Position numbers and translations under genes: made by a program
Assembly: GCF_000384215.1 (NCBI RefSeq)
Contig: NZ_KB913032.1
Coordinates: 8,455,605 to 8,519,604 of the forward strand
DNA from: Amycolatopsis alba DSM 44262
GTDB lineage: Bacteria; Actinomycetota; Actinomycetes; Mycobacteriales; Pseudonocardiaceae
Length of the DNA: 64,000 nucleotides
Direction: 5' to 3'
The notes under the pieces: model-generated
What the model was told of the DNA's origin: nothing
The model's input: the letters and a program-made list of their open reading frames with translations, nothing else
Database searches by the model: none
In this document: positions 28,193-39,700 of the stretch, in pieces
How positions within the stretch are numbered: position 1 is the stretch's first letter
Layout: every line of letters begins with the position of its first letter

Positions 28193-28456
28193 TCAGCGTG
28201 CCGTGCCGGCGGGTTTGGCCTTCACCGGCGGTTTGGCCGGTGCGGCCTTCTCCGGCTGCGCGACGGCCATCTCGGCGGTCACTTCCGCCGCCAGGTCCTG
28301 CAATTCCTCACCGGCTTGCGCGGCGACCTTCTTCACCTCCATCGCGATCGCCACCGAAGTCCGGATGACGCCACGCACCACCGGTTTCACCAGTTTGAGC
28401 GTCACCGGCCCGGCGACGAATCCGATCACGAACGGGGCCACTACAGGCGCTACCAT
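28193..28456 (-). CDS. DUF5132-like small protein
   Basis: 87 residues: a Gly/Val hydrophobic N-terminus (VAPVVAPFVIGFVAGPVTLKLV) that may insert in the membrane, an amphipathic middle (AIAMEVKKVAAQAGEELQDLAAEV) and an Ala/Pro/Lys tail. This matches DUF5132, usually encoded beside HMA_2 proteins, as here. The frame is open to an ATG at 28555, only 6 bases after PKS C. However, those extra codons have poor third-position GC, and a GGAG site sits before ATG 28456, which I prefer. Cotranscribed with PKS C. Confidence 0.65.
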   Translation of the reverse strand: MVAPVVAPFVIGFVAGPVTLKLVKPVVRGVIRTSVAIAMEVKKVAAQAGEELQDLAAEVTAEMAVAQPEKAAPAKPPVKAKPAGTAR

Positions 28457-28561
28457 CGTCACTCCATTTCGGTTGCGAACGGGTACTCCGAATTCTTCGG
28501 CGATCACGTGCTCAAGTGGTTTCGCGCCGCCTCCTTTCCCGTCCCGCTGGTCCATCCGGGC

Positions 28562-31500
28562 TCATCTCGTCGCCCGGCCGAGTTCGTTGTCGATGAAGTC
28601 GAGGACCTCGGCCGCCGACGCCGTCCGGAGCCGGTCCCCCAGCTCGGTGTCCGCCTCCGGTTCCGGCGCCCAGCCCGCGGCGATCCGCTGGAACCGGGCG
28701 AGCACGGCGGCACGGAACCCGTCGTCCACCGTGTCGGGCGGAGCGGCTTCGAGCCGGTCCAGATCGTGAAGCAGCGAAAGGGATCCGCCTGCGGAACCGG
28801 AGAACATCTCGGCCTGGAGGACGCGGGCGACGGCGGCGGGTGTCGGATGGTCGAAGAGGATTGTGGCCGGAAGGCGCAGGCCGGTGGCGAAGGCCAGCCG
28901 GTCGCGCAGTTCGACCGCGGTCACCGAGTCGAAACCCAGCTCCTGGAACGCTTCCCGTGAACCGGTGCTGACGCCTCGTTCGTAGCCGAGCACGGTCGCC
29001 GCCTGTTCGCGGACGAGGTCCAGCAGTGCGCGTTCCTGGTCGGCGCGGGGCAGGTCCTCGAGCCGCTCGGCCATGGTCACCTCGTCGACGACGGGGCGTG
29101 CGGCGACGGGCGGAGCCGTGTACTCCGGGTTCGCGGGTTCGAGCCAGAAACGCCTGCGCTGGAACGGGTACGTCGGCAGCCCGACAAGCCGTCCGGCGCC
29201 GCCGAGCGCGGACGGCCAGTCCACCGGGACCCCACCGGCGAACAATTCACCCAGCGAGGAAAGGAATCCGGCCGCCTCGCGTCGTTCCCGCAGGCCCGCC
29301 ACGACCATCGTGTCGCGCTCGTCCTGCCAGCAGTCACGGACCATTCCGGTCAGCGCCCGGCCCGGCCCCACTTCGAGCACCGTGCCGACGCCCGCCGCGC
29401 GCAGGCGGGCCACGCCCTCGGCGAACCGGACCGTCGACCGCAGATGAGTACTCCAGTAACCGGGTTCGCCCAGCACCCCGGCGCCGACGACGTCGCCGGT
29501 CACGTTCGAGACCACCGGGAGCCGGGGCTCGGCGAAGGTGAGCCCGCGTACCACTTCTTCGAGGTCCGCGGCCGCTTCGTCCACGTGAGGCGAGTGGAAC
29601 GCGTGACTGACGCGCAGGCGCCGGGTCCGCCATCCGTGTTCGCCGCACCGGTCCGTCACACGGGCGATGGCCTCCTCGTCACCGGACACCACGACCGACC
29701 GTGGCGCGTTCACCGCCGCGAGCGCGATCCGGCCGCCGTCTTCGTCCACCAGCGCGGCGACCTCCCGTTCGGTGGCCGCCACCGCCACCATCGCCCCGCC
29801 CGACGGCAAGGCGCCCATCAACCTGCCTCGCGCCGCGACCAGCGCGCACGCGTCGGACAGGGACAGCGCGCCCGCCACGTGGACCGCGGTCACCTCGCCG
29901 AGGGAATGCCCGGCCACCAGGTCAGGCCGTACGCCGAAGGACTCCAGCAACCGGACCAGCGCGGTTTCCACGGCGAACAGCCCGGCCTGCGCGTACTGGG
30001 TCCCGTCCAGCTGACCGGACTCGAACACGATGTCCCGCAAGGGAAATCCGAAGTGCCCGCAGATCTCGTCGAAGGCCTCACGGAAGACCGGGTAGGTGTC
30101 GTACAGCTCCCGGCCCATCCCGGCTCGCTGGCTGCCCTGCCCGCTGAACACGAAGGCCAGCTTGCCTTCGGCCGGAGCCACCTCGACGGCGTCCCGGCTC
30201 AAGGCTTCGAGCTCGGCCAAGAGCTCGTCGCGGTCCTCCGCCACCACCACGGCACGCTGCGCCAGCGTCGCTCGCGTCGTCACCAGCGACTTCGCCAGGT
30301 CCTCGACGGCCACGTCGTGGTTCGCCAGCACGAACTGCGCCATCGACCGCGCCTGCGCCCGCACCGCCTCCGCCGTCGCCCCGGACAGCACCACCGGCCA
30401 AGGCCCGTGACGGCCGCTGCCCTCGGGTTCGGGTTCGCCGGTCTCGTCGACGGACTCGAGGACGAGATGCGCGTTGGTGCCGGAAACACCGAAGGACGAA
30501 ACCCCGGCGCGGCGCGGTCCGGGCCAGTCACGGGGCTCGGTCAGCAACTCGACGGATCCGGACGACCAGTCGACCTCCGGGGTGGGCGCGTCGACGTGCA
30601 GTGTCTTCGGGAGCACGCCGTGCCGCATCGCGAGCACCATCTTGATCACCCCGGCGACCCCGGCGGCACCCTGGGCGTGGCCGAGGTTCGACTTCAACGA
30701 GCCGAGCCACACCGGGCGGTCACGGTCGCGGCCGTAGGTCGCCAGTACCGCCTGCGCCTCGATCGGATCACCGAGCCGCGTGCCCGTTCCATGCGCCTCC
30801 ACCGCGTCGATGTCCGAAGTGGACAGACCGGCGTCGGCAAGCGCGGACAGGATGACCCGCTGCTGAGCCGGGCCGTTCGGGGCCGTCAAGCCGTTCGAAG
30901 CCCCATCGGAGTTCATCGCCGATCCGCGCACGACAGCCAGGACGCGGTGCCCGAGCCGGGTGGCGTCCGAAAGCCGCTCCAGCAGCACCACACCGGCGCC
31001 TTCGGACCACGCCGTTCCGTCGGCGGCGGCCGCGAACGACTTGCAGCGGCCGTCCGGCGCCAGCCCGCGCTGTCGCGAGAACTCGACGAAACCGCGGGGT
31101 GTCGCCATCACCGTCACCCCGCCCGCGAGAGCCATCGAGCACTCGCCACGGCGCAGCGACTGCACGGCGAGATGCATCGCCACCAGCGAGGACGAGCACG
31201 CCGTGTCGATCGAGATCGCCGGCCCCTCCAGGCCGAAGACGTACGCGACCCGGCCCGACACGACGCTGCCGGACACCCCGGTGATCCGGAACGCGTCCAG
31301 GTCACCTGCCCCTGGATGGCGATAGTGGTCGTAGTCGTGGTTCGTCACGCCGGTGAAGACCCCGGTGTCGCTGCCCCGCACCGACGTCGGGTCGATACCG
31401 GCGCGCTCGAAGACCTCCCACGACGTCTCCAGCAACAGCCGCTGCTGCGGGTCCATCGCCAGTGCCTCGCGCGGGCTCACCGCGAAGAACCGCGCGTCGA

Positions 31501-34500
31501 AACCGGCCACGTCGTCGACGAACGCGCCTTGCCGGACATAGGACTTCCCGGTGGCGTCCGGATCGGGGTCGTACAACGCGCCCAGGTCCCAGCCGCGGTC
31601 CGACGGGAAGTCGGTCACGGCGTCGACCCCGCCCGCGACGAGATCCCACAGGTCCTCGGGCGACGTCACGCCACCCGGCAGCCGGCAGGCCATGGACACG
31701 ATCGCGATCGGCTCGTCCCCGGCGGCGGCGCGGGACGTGGTGACCCTGCGCTCCCCGCCCGACAACCGCCCGCAGAGGTGGTCGGCCAGCCCGCCGGGAG
31801 TCGGATAGTCGAATACAAGGGTCGCGGGGAGCCGCAGCCCGGTCGCGGCGGCGAGCCGGTTGCGCAGTTCGACACCGGTCAGCGAATCGAGGCCCAGTTC
31901 CTTGAACGCCTTGACCTCCTCGACGGTGTCCTTGGTGCTGTGGGCGAGGACGGCGGCCACTTCCCGGCGCACCAGGTCGAGCACCGCTTGACGGCGTTTC
32001 TCCGCGGGAAGCCGGACGAGCGACTCCGGGGATCCGGCGGAGACCGTGCGCCGTCGCCGCACCAGGGAACGGAAGAGCGGCGGCACTTCACCGGGCCCGA
32101 TCGCGGCGAGGTCGAACCGCGCCGGGACGAGTGACGGCAGGCCGGTCGCCAGCGCGCTGTCGAACAGCGCCATACCGTCGACTGAGGACAGTGGCCGCAT
32201 GCCGGTCTTCGACAACCGGCGGCGGTCGGTTTCGGAGAGTCGCACGGTCAGGCCGGTCGGTTCCCAGAGGCCCCACGCGAGCGAGGTCGCGGGGAGTCCT
32301 TCGGCATGGCGCTGGTGCGCCAGTCCGTCCAGGAAACCGTTGGCCGCCGCGTAGTTGCCCTGCCCGGCGCTGCCCAGCGCACCCGCGACCGAAGAGAACA
32401 GGACGAACATGGTGAGGTTGTGGTGTCGGGTGAGGTGGTGGAGGTTGAGGGCGCCGTCGATTTTGGGGGTGAAGACGGTGTCGAGGCGTTCTCGGTTGAG
32501 GGTGCCGAGGGTGCCGTCGTCGAGGATTCCGGCGGCGTGGATGACACCGGTGAGGGGATGCTCGGGTGGGATGGCGTCGATGACGGTGGCCAACGCGGTG
32601 CGGTCGGCGACGTCGCAGGTCACGACGTGTGCGCCGGGGATGTCGGTGGTGCCGCCGGTGCGGCTGAGCAGGATCAGGTGCCGGACACCATGAACTTCCA
32701 CCAGGTGGCGGGCGAGGATGTGGCCGAGGGTGCCGGTGCCGCCGGTGATCAGGACCGTGCCGTCGGGGTCCAGCGCGGGTGGTTTGCCTGCGGGTTCGAT
32801 CCTGCTCAGGCGGGGCACGGTGACCTGCCCGGCCCGGATCGTGACCTGGGGTTCGTCGCCCGCGGCTATCTGGGGCAGCAGGGCACGTGATGCCGGGTCC
32901 TCGTCGAGGTCGGCGAGGACGATCCGGCCGGGTTCCTCGGCCTGGGCGGAGCGGACCAGGCCCCATACGGCTGCTCCCACGGGGGTCGATACACCGTGGG
33001 TCACCACGACCAGGCGTGACGGGCCCTGTTCCTGCAGCCGCGCCAGCACCCCGGCGACCACATCGCGGACATCACCATCACCCACCTCACACACGGCAAA
33101 GTCCGTGTCAGCGGACAACCCAGGCTCGACCGGAACCCACTCCACCCCGAACAACGAGCCACCGGTCGCGGTCCGCAACCCGGCGGCGGAAACCGGCCGG
33201 AACACCAGCGATTCGACGGTGGCGACCGGGGCGCCGGACTCGTCGGCCAGCTGCAGCGAAACCTCGCCTTCTCCCCTGGTGACGGCACGCACGCGCACCA
33301 CCGTCGCGCCCGAAGCGTGCAGCGAAACGCCGGTCCAGGAGAACGGCAGCCGGACGTCCCCGTCGGGCGTCGCGACCTCCTGGCCGGTGAACGTGCTCGC
33401 GTGCAACGCGCATTCGAGCAGAGCCGGATGCAGCCCGAACCGGCTCGCATCGGCGGTCTGTTCGTCGGACAGGGCGACCTCGCCGAAGATCTCCTCGCCA
33501 CGTCGCCACACCGCGCGCAACCGCTGGAAGCCCGGTCCGTAGGCCAGTCCCGCCGCGGCGAATCCGGCGTAGGTGGTCTCCATGTCCACGGGTTTCGCCC
33601 CGGCCGGTGGCCATTCGGCGAACTCGAATCCGGCAGGCGCGCCGGCCGCGACGAGGAACCCGCTCGCGTGCCGGGTCCACTCGGCGTCCGGCTCGGCCTT
33701 GTCGGGACGAGAGTGCAGGGTCAGCGCGCGGCGTCCGTGGGCGTCCGGCGGCCGCACCCGGACACGGAGCTGGCGGCCTTCCCGCTCCGGCAGCACCAGT
33801 GGCGCCTCGATCACCAGCTCGTCGAGCACCGGGCAGCCGACCTCGTCACCGGCCCGGATCGCCAGTTCCACCAGCGCGACTCCGGGCACGACGGTCGTGT
33901 CGAACACGACGTGATCCGCCAGCCACGGCTGCGTGGCGAGCGCCAGCCGCGCGGTCAGCGCCACCCCGTCGTCCTCCGGGAGCCGGACGACCGCGCCGAG
34001 CAGGGGATGGTCCGCGGCGGCAAGGCCCGCTGCCGTCACGTCCCCGGCTCCGGCAGGCGCGTCCAGCCAGAACCGACGGCGCTGGAACGGATACGTCGGC
34101 AGCTCCACCCGCCGGTACGGCCCGTCGAAGGCCGGTTTCCAGTCGACCGGGACACCTCGCCGGTGGAGTTCCCCCGCCGAAGCAAGGAATCTCGCCCAGT
34201 CACCGTCGTCGCGGCGCAACGTTCCGGTCACCACGGCGGGTTCCCCGACGACGTCTGCGATGCTCGTGGTCAGCACCGGATGCGCGCTCACCTCCACGAA
34301 CGCACGGTGCCCCTCGGCGGCCAGTCCGCGCATGGCCGACTCGAAACCCACTGGCAGCCGCAGATTCCGGTACCAGTAATCGGCGTCCAGCTCCGTGCCG
34401 CCGAGCCAGCGATCGTCCACAGTGGAATAGACCGGCACCGTGCCCGCCGCCGGGCGAATCCCGGACAGGGTCTCCAGCAGCTTCTCCCGCACGGCGTCCA

Positions 34501-36727
34501 CGTGGCCGGAATGGCCCGCGAAATCGACACCGGGCAGTGCCCAGCGCAGCATGCGCCGGGCGGACAGCACCAGGCCGAATTCCTCGATCGCGTCCGCGTC
34601 GCCCGAGACGGTCACCGAAGCGGGACCGTTCACCGCCGCCACCCAGAGCCGGTCCTCGAAGCCGGGCAGCAGCGACCGCACCTGCTCCTCCGGGGCGACG
34701 ACCGTCAGCATCGCGCCCCGTCCCGACAGTTCGCGGGCGATGACCGCGGACCGCAGCACCACCACACGGACGGCGTCCTCCAGCGAAAGCACTCCGGCGA
34801 CGTACGCCGCCGCGATCTCGCCTTGGCTGTGGCCGGCGACCGCGTCCGGCTCGACGCCCAGCGAACGCCAGACCGCGGCCAGCGACACCATCACCGCGAA
34901 CGACACCGGCTGCACGACGTCCACCCTGGCGAGCGCGGCGTCGTCGTCGAGCGCGTCCCACAGCTTCCAGCCGACCAGGCCTTCGAGCACCCCGGCGCAC
35001 GCGAGCATCGAGTCGCGGAACACCGCGCACGATTCCCACAGTGCACGCCCCATCCCCGCCCACTGTGTTCCCTGGCCGGGGAAGACGAACACGAGCCGCC
35101 CGGTGACGTCCGCGGTCCCCGGCTCCGCCGCCGCCAGCTTCGCCACCAGGTCGTCACGGTCGGCTGCCACCACGACGGCCCGGTGCTCCAGCGCCGCCCT
35201 CGACGACAGCAGCGACCAGGCCACGTCTCCCGCGTCGACGCCAGGACGCGTCCGGACGAACTCGGCGACCCGCCCGGCCTGCGCCCGCGCCGCCGCCTCG
35301 GTGGCACCCGACACCATCACCGGCCAGGGCCCGGCCTGGCCGCCACTTTCGTCGTGGCTTCGGGGCACCGACTCCAGGATCAGGTGGGCGTTGGTGCCGC
35401 TGGCACCGAAGGCCGAAAGCGCGGCGCGGCGCGGCCGGTCGAACTCGGGCCACGGACAGGCCTCGGTGAGGATCTCCACCGCGCCGGACGACCAGTCGAC
35501 CCGCGAGGTGGGCGCGTCGACGTGCAACGTCGCGGGGAGCAGGCCGTGCCGCATGGCCAGCACCATTTTGATCACCCCGGCGACCCCGGCCGCGCCCTGG
35601 GTGTGGCCGATGTTCGACTTCACCGAACCCAGCCGCACCGGGTGTTCGCGTTCCCGGCCATAGGTCGCCAGCAGCGCCTGCGCCTCGATGGGATCGCCGA
35701 GCCGGGTGCCCGTGCCGTGCGCTTCCACCGCGTCCACGTCCACAGTGGACAGACCGGCGTCGGCGAGCGCGGCCCGGATCACCCGCTGCTGCGACGGTCC
35801 GTTCGGCGCGGTCAGGCCGTTGGACGCGCCGTCGGAGTTCACGGCGGAACCGCGCACGACCGCCAGTACCGGATGCCCGCGTTCCTCGGCGACCGAAAGC
35901 CGCTCCAGGAGCACCATTCCCGCCCCCTCCGACCACACGGTGCCGTCGGCCTTGTCGTCGAAGGACTTGCAGCGGCTGTCCGGGGCGAGCGCGCGCTGCC
36001 GGGAGAATTCCACGAACGTGTCCGGCGTCGACATCACGGTCACCCCGCCCGCCAGCGCCATCGCGCATTCCCCGCGACGCAGCGATTGCACGGCCAGGTG
36101 CATCGCCACCAGCGACGACGAACACGCGGTGTCGACGGTGATCGCCGGGCCTTCCAGCCCGAAGGTGTAGGCCACCCGCCCGATCGCGGCACTGCCCGAA
36201 CTGCCGGTCCCGACATACCCTTCGACTTCTTCGGGGACCGGGCGCAGCCGCGTGCCGTGGTCGTGGTTGATGATGCCGCCGAAGACGCCGATCTTCTCGC
36301 CCCGCACGGAAGCGGGGTCGATGCCGGCGCGCTCGAACGCCTCCCACGAGGTCTCCAGCAGCAGCCGCTGCTGCGGATCCATCGCGAGGGCCTCACGCGG
36401 GCTGATCCCGAAGACACCGGGGTCGAACATGGCCATGTCGTAGAGGAAGCCGCCCTCGCGGGCATACGACTTTCCGGAGGCGTCCGGGTCGGCGTCGAAC
36501 AGGTCGTCCAGCGGCCAGCCACGGTCTTCCGGGAATCCTCCGATCGCGTCCACGCCGCCGTCGAGGAGGTCCCACAGCTCCTCCGGCGTCCGCACCCCTC
36601 CGGGGAACCGGCAGGCCATGGCCACGACGGCGATGGGCTCGGTGGAGCCGCCCTGCCTCCGCAGCCGCTCGTTTTCCTTGAGCGTGGAGCGGAGCGCTTC
36701 GACGAGCTGTTCCTCTGAGGTCGTCAC
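28562..36727 (-). CDS. Type I PKS C, two modules: KS-AT-DH-KR-ACP and KS-AT-ACP
   Basis: 2721 residues. An N-terminal docking coil (1-30) precedes module one: KS (Cys202), AT (Ser634 in GHSQGE; selectivity motif FAGH at 736, not YASH or HAFH), DH (His939, but the HxxxGxxxxP Gly is Asp and the catalytic Asp of HPALLD is Glu1105), B-type KR (ILDD motif, Tyr1459) and ACP (Ser1615). Module two: KS (Cys1844), malonyl-type AT (GHSLGE Ser2275, HAFH 2375), ACP (Ser2601) and no reductive domain, leaving a beta-ketone. It ends in a helical docking segment without a thioesterase, so another PKS protein should follow. The ATG overlaps the PKS B stop by four bases. The KR region shares a near-identical tract with PKS B. 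Confidence 0.95.
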   Translation of the reverse strand: MTTSEEQLVEALRSTLKENERLRRQGGSTEPIAVVAMACRFPGGVRTPEELWDLLDGGVDAIGGFPEDRGWPLDDLFDADPDASGKSYAREGGFLYDMAMFDPGVFGISPREALAMDPQQRLLLETSWEAFERAGIDPASVRGEKIGVFGGIINHDHGTRLRPVPEEVEGYVGTGSSGSAAIGRVAYTFGLEGPAITVDTACSSSLVAMHLAVQSLRRGECAMALAGGVTVMSTPDTFVEFSRQRALAPDSRCKSFDDKADGTVWSEGAGMVLLERLSVAEERGHPVLAVVRGSAVNSDGASNGLTAPNGPSQQRVIRAALADAGLSTVDVDAVEAHGTGTRLGDPIEAQALLATYGREREHPVRLGSVKSNIGHTQGAAGVAGVIKMVLAMRHGLLPATLHVDAPTSRVDWSSGAVEILTEACPWPEFDRPRRAALSAFGASGTNAHLILESVPRSHDESGGQAGPWPVMVSGATEAAARAQAGRVAEFVRTRPGVDAGDVAWSLLSSRAALEHRAVVVAADRDDLVAKLAAAEPGTADVTGRLVFVFPGQGTQWAGMGRALWESCAVFRDSMLACAGVLEGLVGWKLWDALDDDAALARVDVVQPVSFAVMVSLAAVWRSLGVEPDAVAGHSQGEIAAAYVAGVLSLEDAVRVVVLRSAVIARELSGRGAMLTVVAPEEQVRSLLPGFEDRLWVAAVNGPASVTVSGDADAIEEFGLVLSARRMLRWALPGVDFAGHSGHVDAVREKLLETLSGIRPAAGTVPVYSTVDDRWLGGTELDADYWYRNLRLPVGFESAMRGLAAEGHRAFVEVSAHPVLTTSIADVVGEPAVVTGTLRRDDGDWARFLASAGELHRRGVPVDWKPAFDGPYRRVELPTYPFQRRRFWLDAPAGAGDVTAAGLAAADHPLLGAVVRLPEDDGVALTARLALATQPWLADHVVFDTTVVPGVALVELAIRAGDEVGCPVLDELVIEAPLVLPEREGRQLRVRVRPPDAHGRRALTLHSRPDKAEPDAEWTRHASGFLVAAGAPAGFEFAEWPPAGAKPVDMETTYAGFAAAGLAYGPGFQRLRAVWRRGEEIFGEVALSDEQTADASRFGLHPALLECALHASTFTGQEVATPDGDVRLPFSWTGVSLHASGATVVRVRAVTRGEGEVSLQLADESGAPVATVESLVFRPVSAAGLRTATGGSLFGVEWVPVEPGLSADTDFAVCEVGDGDVRDVVAGVLARLQEQGPSRLVVVTHGVSTPVGAAVWGLVRSAQAEEPGRIVLADLDEDPASRALLPQIAAGDEPQVTIRAGQVTVPRLSRIEPAGKPPALDPDGTVLITGGTGTLGHILARHLVEVHGVRHLILLSRTGGTTDIPGAHVVTCDVADRTALATVIDAIPPEHPLTGVIHAAGILDDGTLGTLNRERLDTVFTPKIDGALNLHHLTRHHNLTMFVLFSSVAGALGSAGQGNYAAANGFLDGLAHQRHAEGLPATSLAWGLWEPTGLTVRLSETDRRRLSKTGMRPLSSVDGMALFDSALATGLPSLVPARFDLAAIGPGEVPPLFRSLVRRRRTVSAGSPESLVRLPAEKRRQAVLDLVRREVAAVLAHSTKDTVEEVKAFKELGLDSLTGVELRNRLAAATGLRLPATLVFDYPTPGGLADHLCGRLSGGERRVTTSRAAAGDEPIAIVSMACRLPGGVTSPEDLWDLVAGGVDAVTDFPSDRGWDLGALYDPDPDATGKSYVRQGAFVDDVAGFDARFFAVSPREALAMDPQQRLLLETSWEVFERAGIDPTSVRGSDTGVFTGVTNHDYDHYRHPGAGDLDAFRITGVSGSVVSGRVAYVFGLEGPAISIDTACSSSLVAMHLAVQSLRRGECSMALAGGVTVMATPRGFVEFSRQRGLAPDGRCKSFAAAADGTAWSEGAGVVLLERLSDATRLGHRVLAVVRGSAMNSDGASNGLTAPNGPAQQRVILSALADAGLSTSDIDAVEAHGTGTRLGDPIEAQAVLATYGRDRDRPVWLGSLKSNLGHAQGAAGVAGVIKMVLAMRHGVLPKTLHVDAPTPEVDWSSGSVELLTEPRDWPGPRRAGVSSFGVSGTNAHLVLESVDETGEPEPEGSGRHGPWPVVLSGATAEAVRAQARSMAQFVLANHDVAVEDLAKSLVTTRATLAQRAVVVAEDRDELLAELEALSRDAVEVAPAEGKLAFVFSGQGSQRAGMGRELYDTYPVFREAFDEICGHFGFPLRDIVFESGQLDGTQYAQAGLFAVETALVRLLESFGVRPDLVAGHSLGEVTAVHVAGALSLSDACALVAARGRLMGALPSGGAMVAVAATEREVAALVDEDGGRIALAAVNAPRSVVVSGDEEAIARVTDRCGEHGWRTRRLRVSHAFHSPHVDEAAADLEEVVRGLTFAEPRLPVVSNVTGDVVGAGVLGEPGYWSTHLRSTVRFAEGVARLRAAGVGTVLEVGPGRALTGMVRDCWQDERDTMVVAGLRERREAAGFLSSLGELFAGGVPVDWPSALGGAGRLVGLPTYPFQRRRFWLEPANPEYTAPPVAARPVVDEVTMAERLEDLPRADQERALLDLVREQAATVLGYERGVSTGSREAFQELGFDSVTAVELRDRLAFATGLRLPATILFDHPTPAAVARVLQAEMFSGSAGGSLSLLHDLDRLEAAPPDTVDDGFRAAVLARFQRIAAGWAPEPEADTELGDRLRTASAAEVLDFIDNELGRATR
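32396..33160. repeat. KR-region duplication in PKS C (partner 42154-42918)
   Basis: Aligned without gaps at offset 9758, this tract differs from its partner in PKS B at about 30 of 765 positions by eye, with only six differences in the last 400. It covers the structural KR half and the start of the catalytic KR. Similarity drops sharply after 33160. Weaker similarity extends down to about 32261. Confidence 0.85.
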
Positions 36728-39700
36728 GGGGTCGCTCCAGCCTCGAAGTCGTTCTGCCCAGGGGTCAGCGCCTGCCGCACGAGTTCGGCCGGGTCCATCG
36801 AGTCGAAGTCGGGCCCCTCCCGCTCGGGTGGTTCGACGGCCGCGTCGGGAAACAGCGCCGCGTGCACGCGAAGCGCGAGGGCTTGCGGCGTCGGATGGTC
36901 GAAGACGACCGTGGCGGGCAGCTGCGCGCCGGTGGCCGTCACGAGGCGATTGCGCAGTTCGACCGCGGTGAGCGAGTCGAAGCCGACCTCACGGAACGTC
37001 TGGTCCGCCTTCAAGGCATCCTTCCCGGAGCGCACGACGGAGACGGCCTCGGCGAGCACGAGTTCCAGCACTGTCCGATGTGGATCACCGTCCAGCACGA
37101 GGCGCGACTTCGCCCGGCGGGGTTTCGGGATTGCGCCCTGCTCCAGCCAGGCCGGGATCAGCATCGCGCGACCGGATCCGACAGCGAGGTCGAACAGGGC
37201 CAGCGCTTCGGCGGTCGCCAAGGGCTTCAGCCCGCCACGGGGCTCCAGCCCGACGGCCATGCCGATGTCCCACGGTCCCCAGGCCAGGGACGTCGCCGGG
37301 AGTCCTTCGGCTTGCCGTCGCCGGGCGAGACCGTCGAGGAACCCGTTGGCCGCGGCGTAACCGCCTTGCCCGGCGTTGCCCAAGGTCCCGGCGATGGAGG
37401 AGAACAGGACGAAGAACGACAGGTCGCGGGTGAGTTCGTGCAGGTTGAGCGCCCCGTCGACCTTGGGGGCGAACACGGTTTCCAGGCGTTCCTTCCCCAG
37501 CGACCCGAGCACGCCGTCATCGAGCACTCCCGCCGCGTGCACCACCCCGGTCAGGGGATGCTCCGCGGGGATCTCGTCGAGGACGGCGGCCAGTGCGTCC
37601 CGGTCCGCGACGTCGCAAGCCACCACCCGCGCGCCGGGAATCCCGGTCGTCCCGCCGGAACGGCTGAGCAACAGGAGATGCCGCATCCCGTGCGCTTCGC
37701 TCAGATGCCGGGCGACGGCCTGGCCGAGCGCGCCGGTGCCGCCGGTGATCAGGACCGTGCCGTCCGGATCCAGGACCGCCGCCCTCCCGGTCACGGGCCG
37801 GAGCTTCGGCACGAAGACCGCGCCACCGCGGATCACGACCTCCGGCTCGTTCCGGGGCACGAGTCCGGGTGAGGCGTCCGGATCCAGGTCCGCCAGGACG
37901 ATCCGCCCCGGTTCCTCCGCTTGAGCGGCCCGCACCAGTCCCCAGACGGCGTGGCCTGCCGGGTCGCCACGGTCCGGTCCGATCTGGCCACGGGTCACGA
38001 CCAAGAGCTTCCGCGCCTCGGCGGTCCGCAAGAACGCGAGCACCCGCGAGACGACCTCGCGTACGTCTCCCCCGCCCGCTTCGCAGACCGCGAACCCGTG
38101 ATCACCGCGACCGCGCCCAGACCGCACCCACTCGACCTCGAACAGCCTGCCGCCCGCAGCCCACCGGGCGTCGGGCACCGGACGTGAAAGCAGGGATTCG
38201 ATTTCCGCGACCGGCGCCCCGGAGTCGTCGGCGAGGGCGACGGTGACTCCGCCGTTCCCGTCCGCCGCCAGACGACCGCGCAGCCGGGTCTCACCGGCGG
38301 ACCACGTCTGGATGCCGCGCCAGGCGAACGGCACCCGCACCTCGTCCCCGGCTTCGAAGCCGCCGAGGGTGATAGCCTGCAGCACGGCGTCCGCCAGGGC
38401 CGGATGCACCGCGAACCGATCCGCGTGTTCGCCGGGCACCTCGACCTCGACGAAGATCTCGCCCTCTCGCCGCCACGCGGCGCGCAAGCCTTGGAACGCG
38501 GGCCCGTAGCCGTATCCCCGGTCGCGCAGGTCGTCGTAGAACCCGCTGACGTCAAGGGAAATCGCTCCGGCAGGCGGCCACTCGGCGAGATCGAAGGCGG
38601 GCGGCATGGCGTCGGAGGTGAGCGTTCCCTGGACATTCCGGGTCCAGCCCGTCCCGGCTTCCGGACGTGAGTGGACGGCCACCGCCCGGCGACCGTTCGC
38701 GTCGGCTCGGCCGACGGTGACCTGGACCTGGGCACCGCCCTCCGGCAACAGCAACGGAGCCTCGTTGGTCAGCTCTTCGACGCGTCCGCATCCGGCGCCC
38801 TCGGCCGCGCACAGCACCAGTTCCAGCAACGCGGTGCCGGGGACGACCACGAGGTCGCGCAGGACGTGGTCGGCCAGCCACGGCTGCCTGTCCCGCGAGA
38901 AGGAACCGGTGAACACCAGCTCCTCCGTGCCCGGCAGGTCCAGCATCGCGCCCAGCAGCGGATGTCCCAGCCCGGTCGCCGCCGCGCCGGACCCGGCCGC
39001 CGGCCAGTACCGCTGGTGCTGGAAGGCGTACGTGGGCAGGTCGGCGAGTTCGGCCGGACCGTCGAAAGTCCAAGACACGGGAAGCCCGGTGGCGGCCAGG
39101 GCCTCGAGCACCGCTCGCTTCTCGGTTCGATCGCGGCGCAGCACCGGCACGGCCCCGTCGACCATGGTGGCGAGGGCGGCGTCGGGTCCGATCTCCAGCA
39201 CGGTCCCCACCCCGAGTTCCCGCAACGCCCTCACCGCGTCGTGGAATCGCACCGGCCGCCGGACCTGGCCTGCCCAGTACCCGGCGCTGTGCTCGGTCAG
39301 GGGTTCGCCGGTCACCGTGGAGATCAGCGGGATCTCCGGCCGGGTGAACCCGATGTCTTTCAGCGCGGTCGCGAACTCGTCCAGCATGGGCTCCATCAGG
39401 GGCGAGTGGAAGGCATGGCTGACCCGCAGCCGCCGGGTCCGGCAGCCACGTTCGGCGAATTCGGCGGCGATGGCGAGGACGGCGTCTTCCTCTCCGGAGA
39501 TCACGACCGACGTCGGGCCGTTGACCGCGGCGAGACTCGCCCTGCCGTCGAGCGCGGCCACGATCTCGTGCTCGGCCACGGCGATGGCGACCATCGCGCC
39601 GCCTGGGGGAAGCTCCTGCATGAGCGTGCCGCGTGCGGCGACGAGGGTGCAGGCGTCCGTCAAGGACAGCGCTCCCGCCACGTGCGCCGCGGTGATCTCG

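Noticed and set aside
33317..36718. Open frame of 1133 codons on the plus strand opposite PKS C
   Set aside because: It is an antisense shadow of a high-GC gene: Arg/His/Gly/Pro-rich, no domain or ribosome site, while the minus strand has complete PKS domains.
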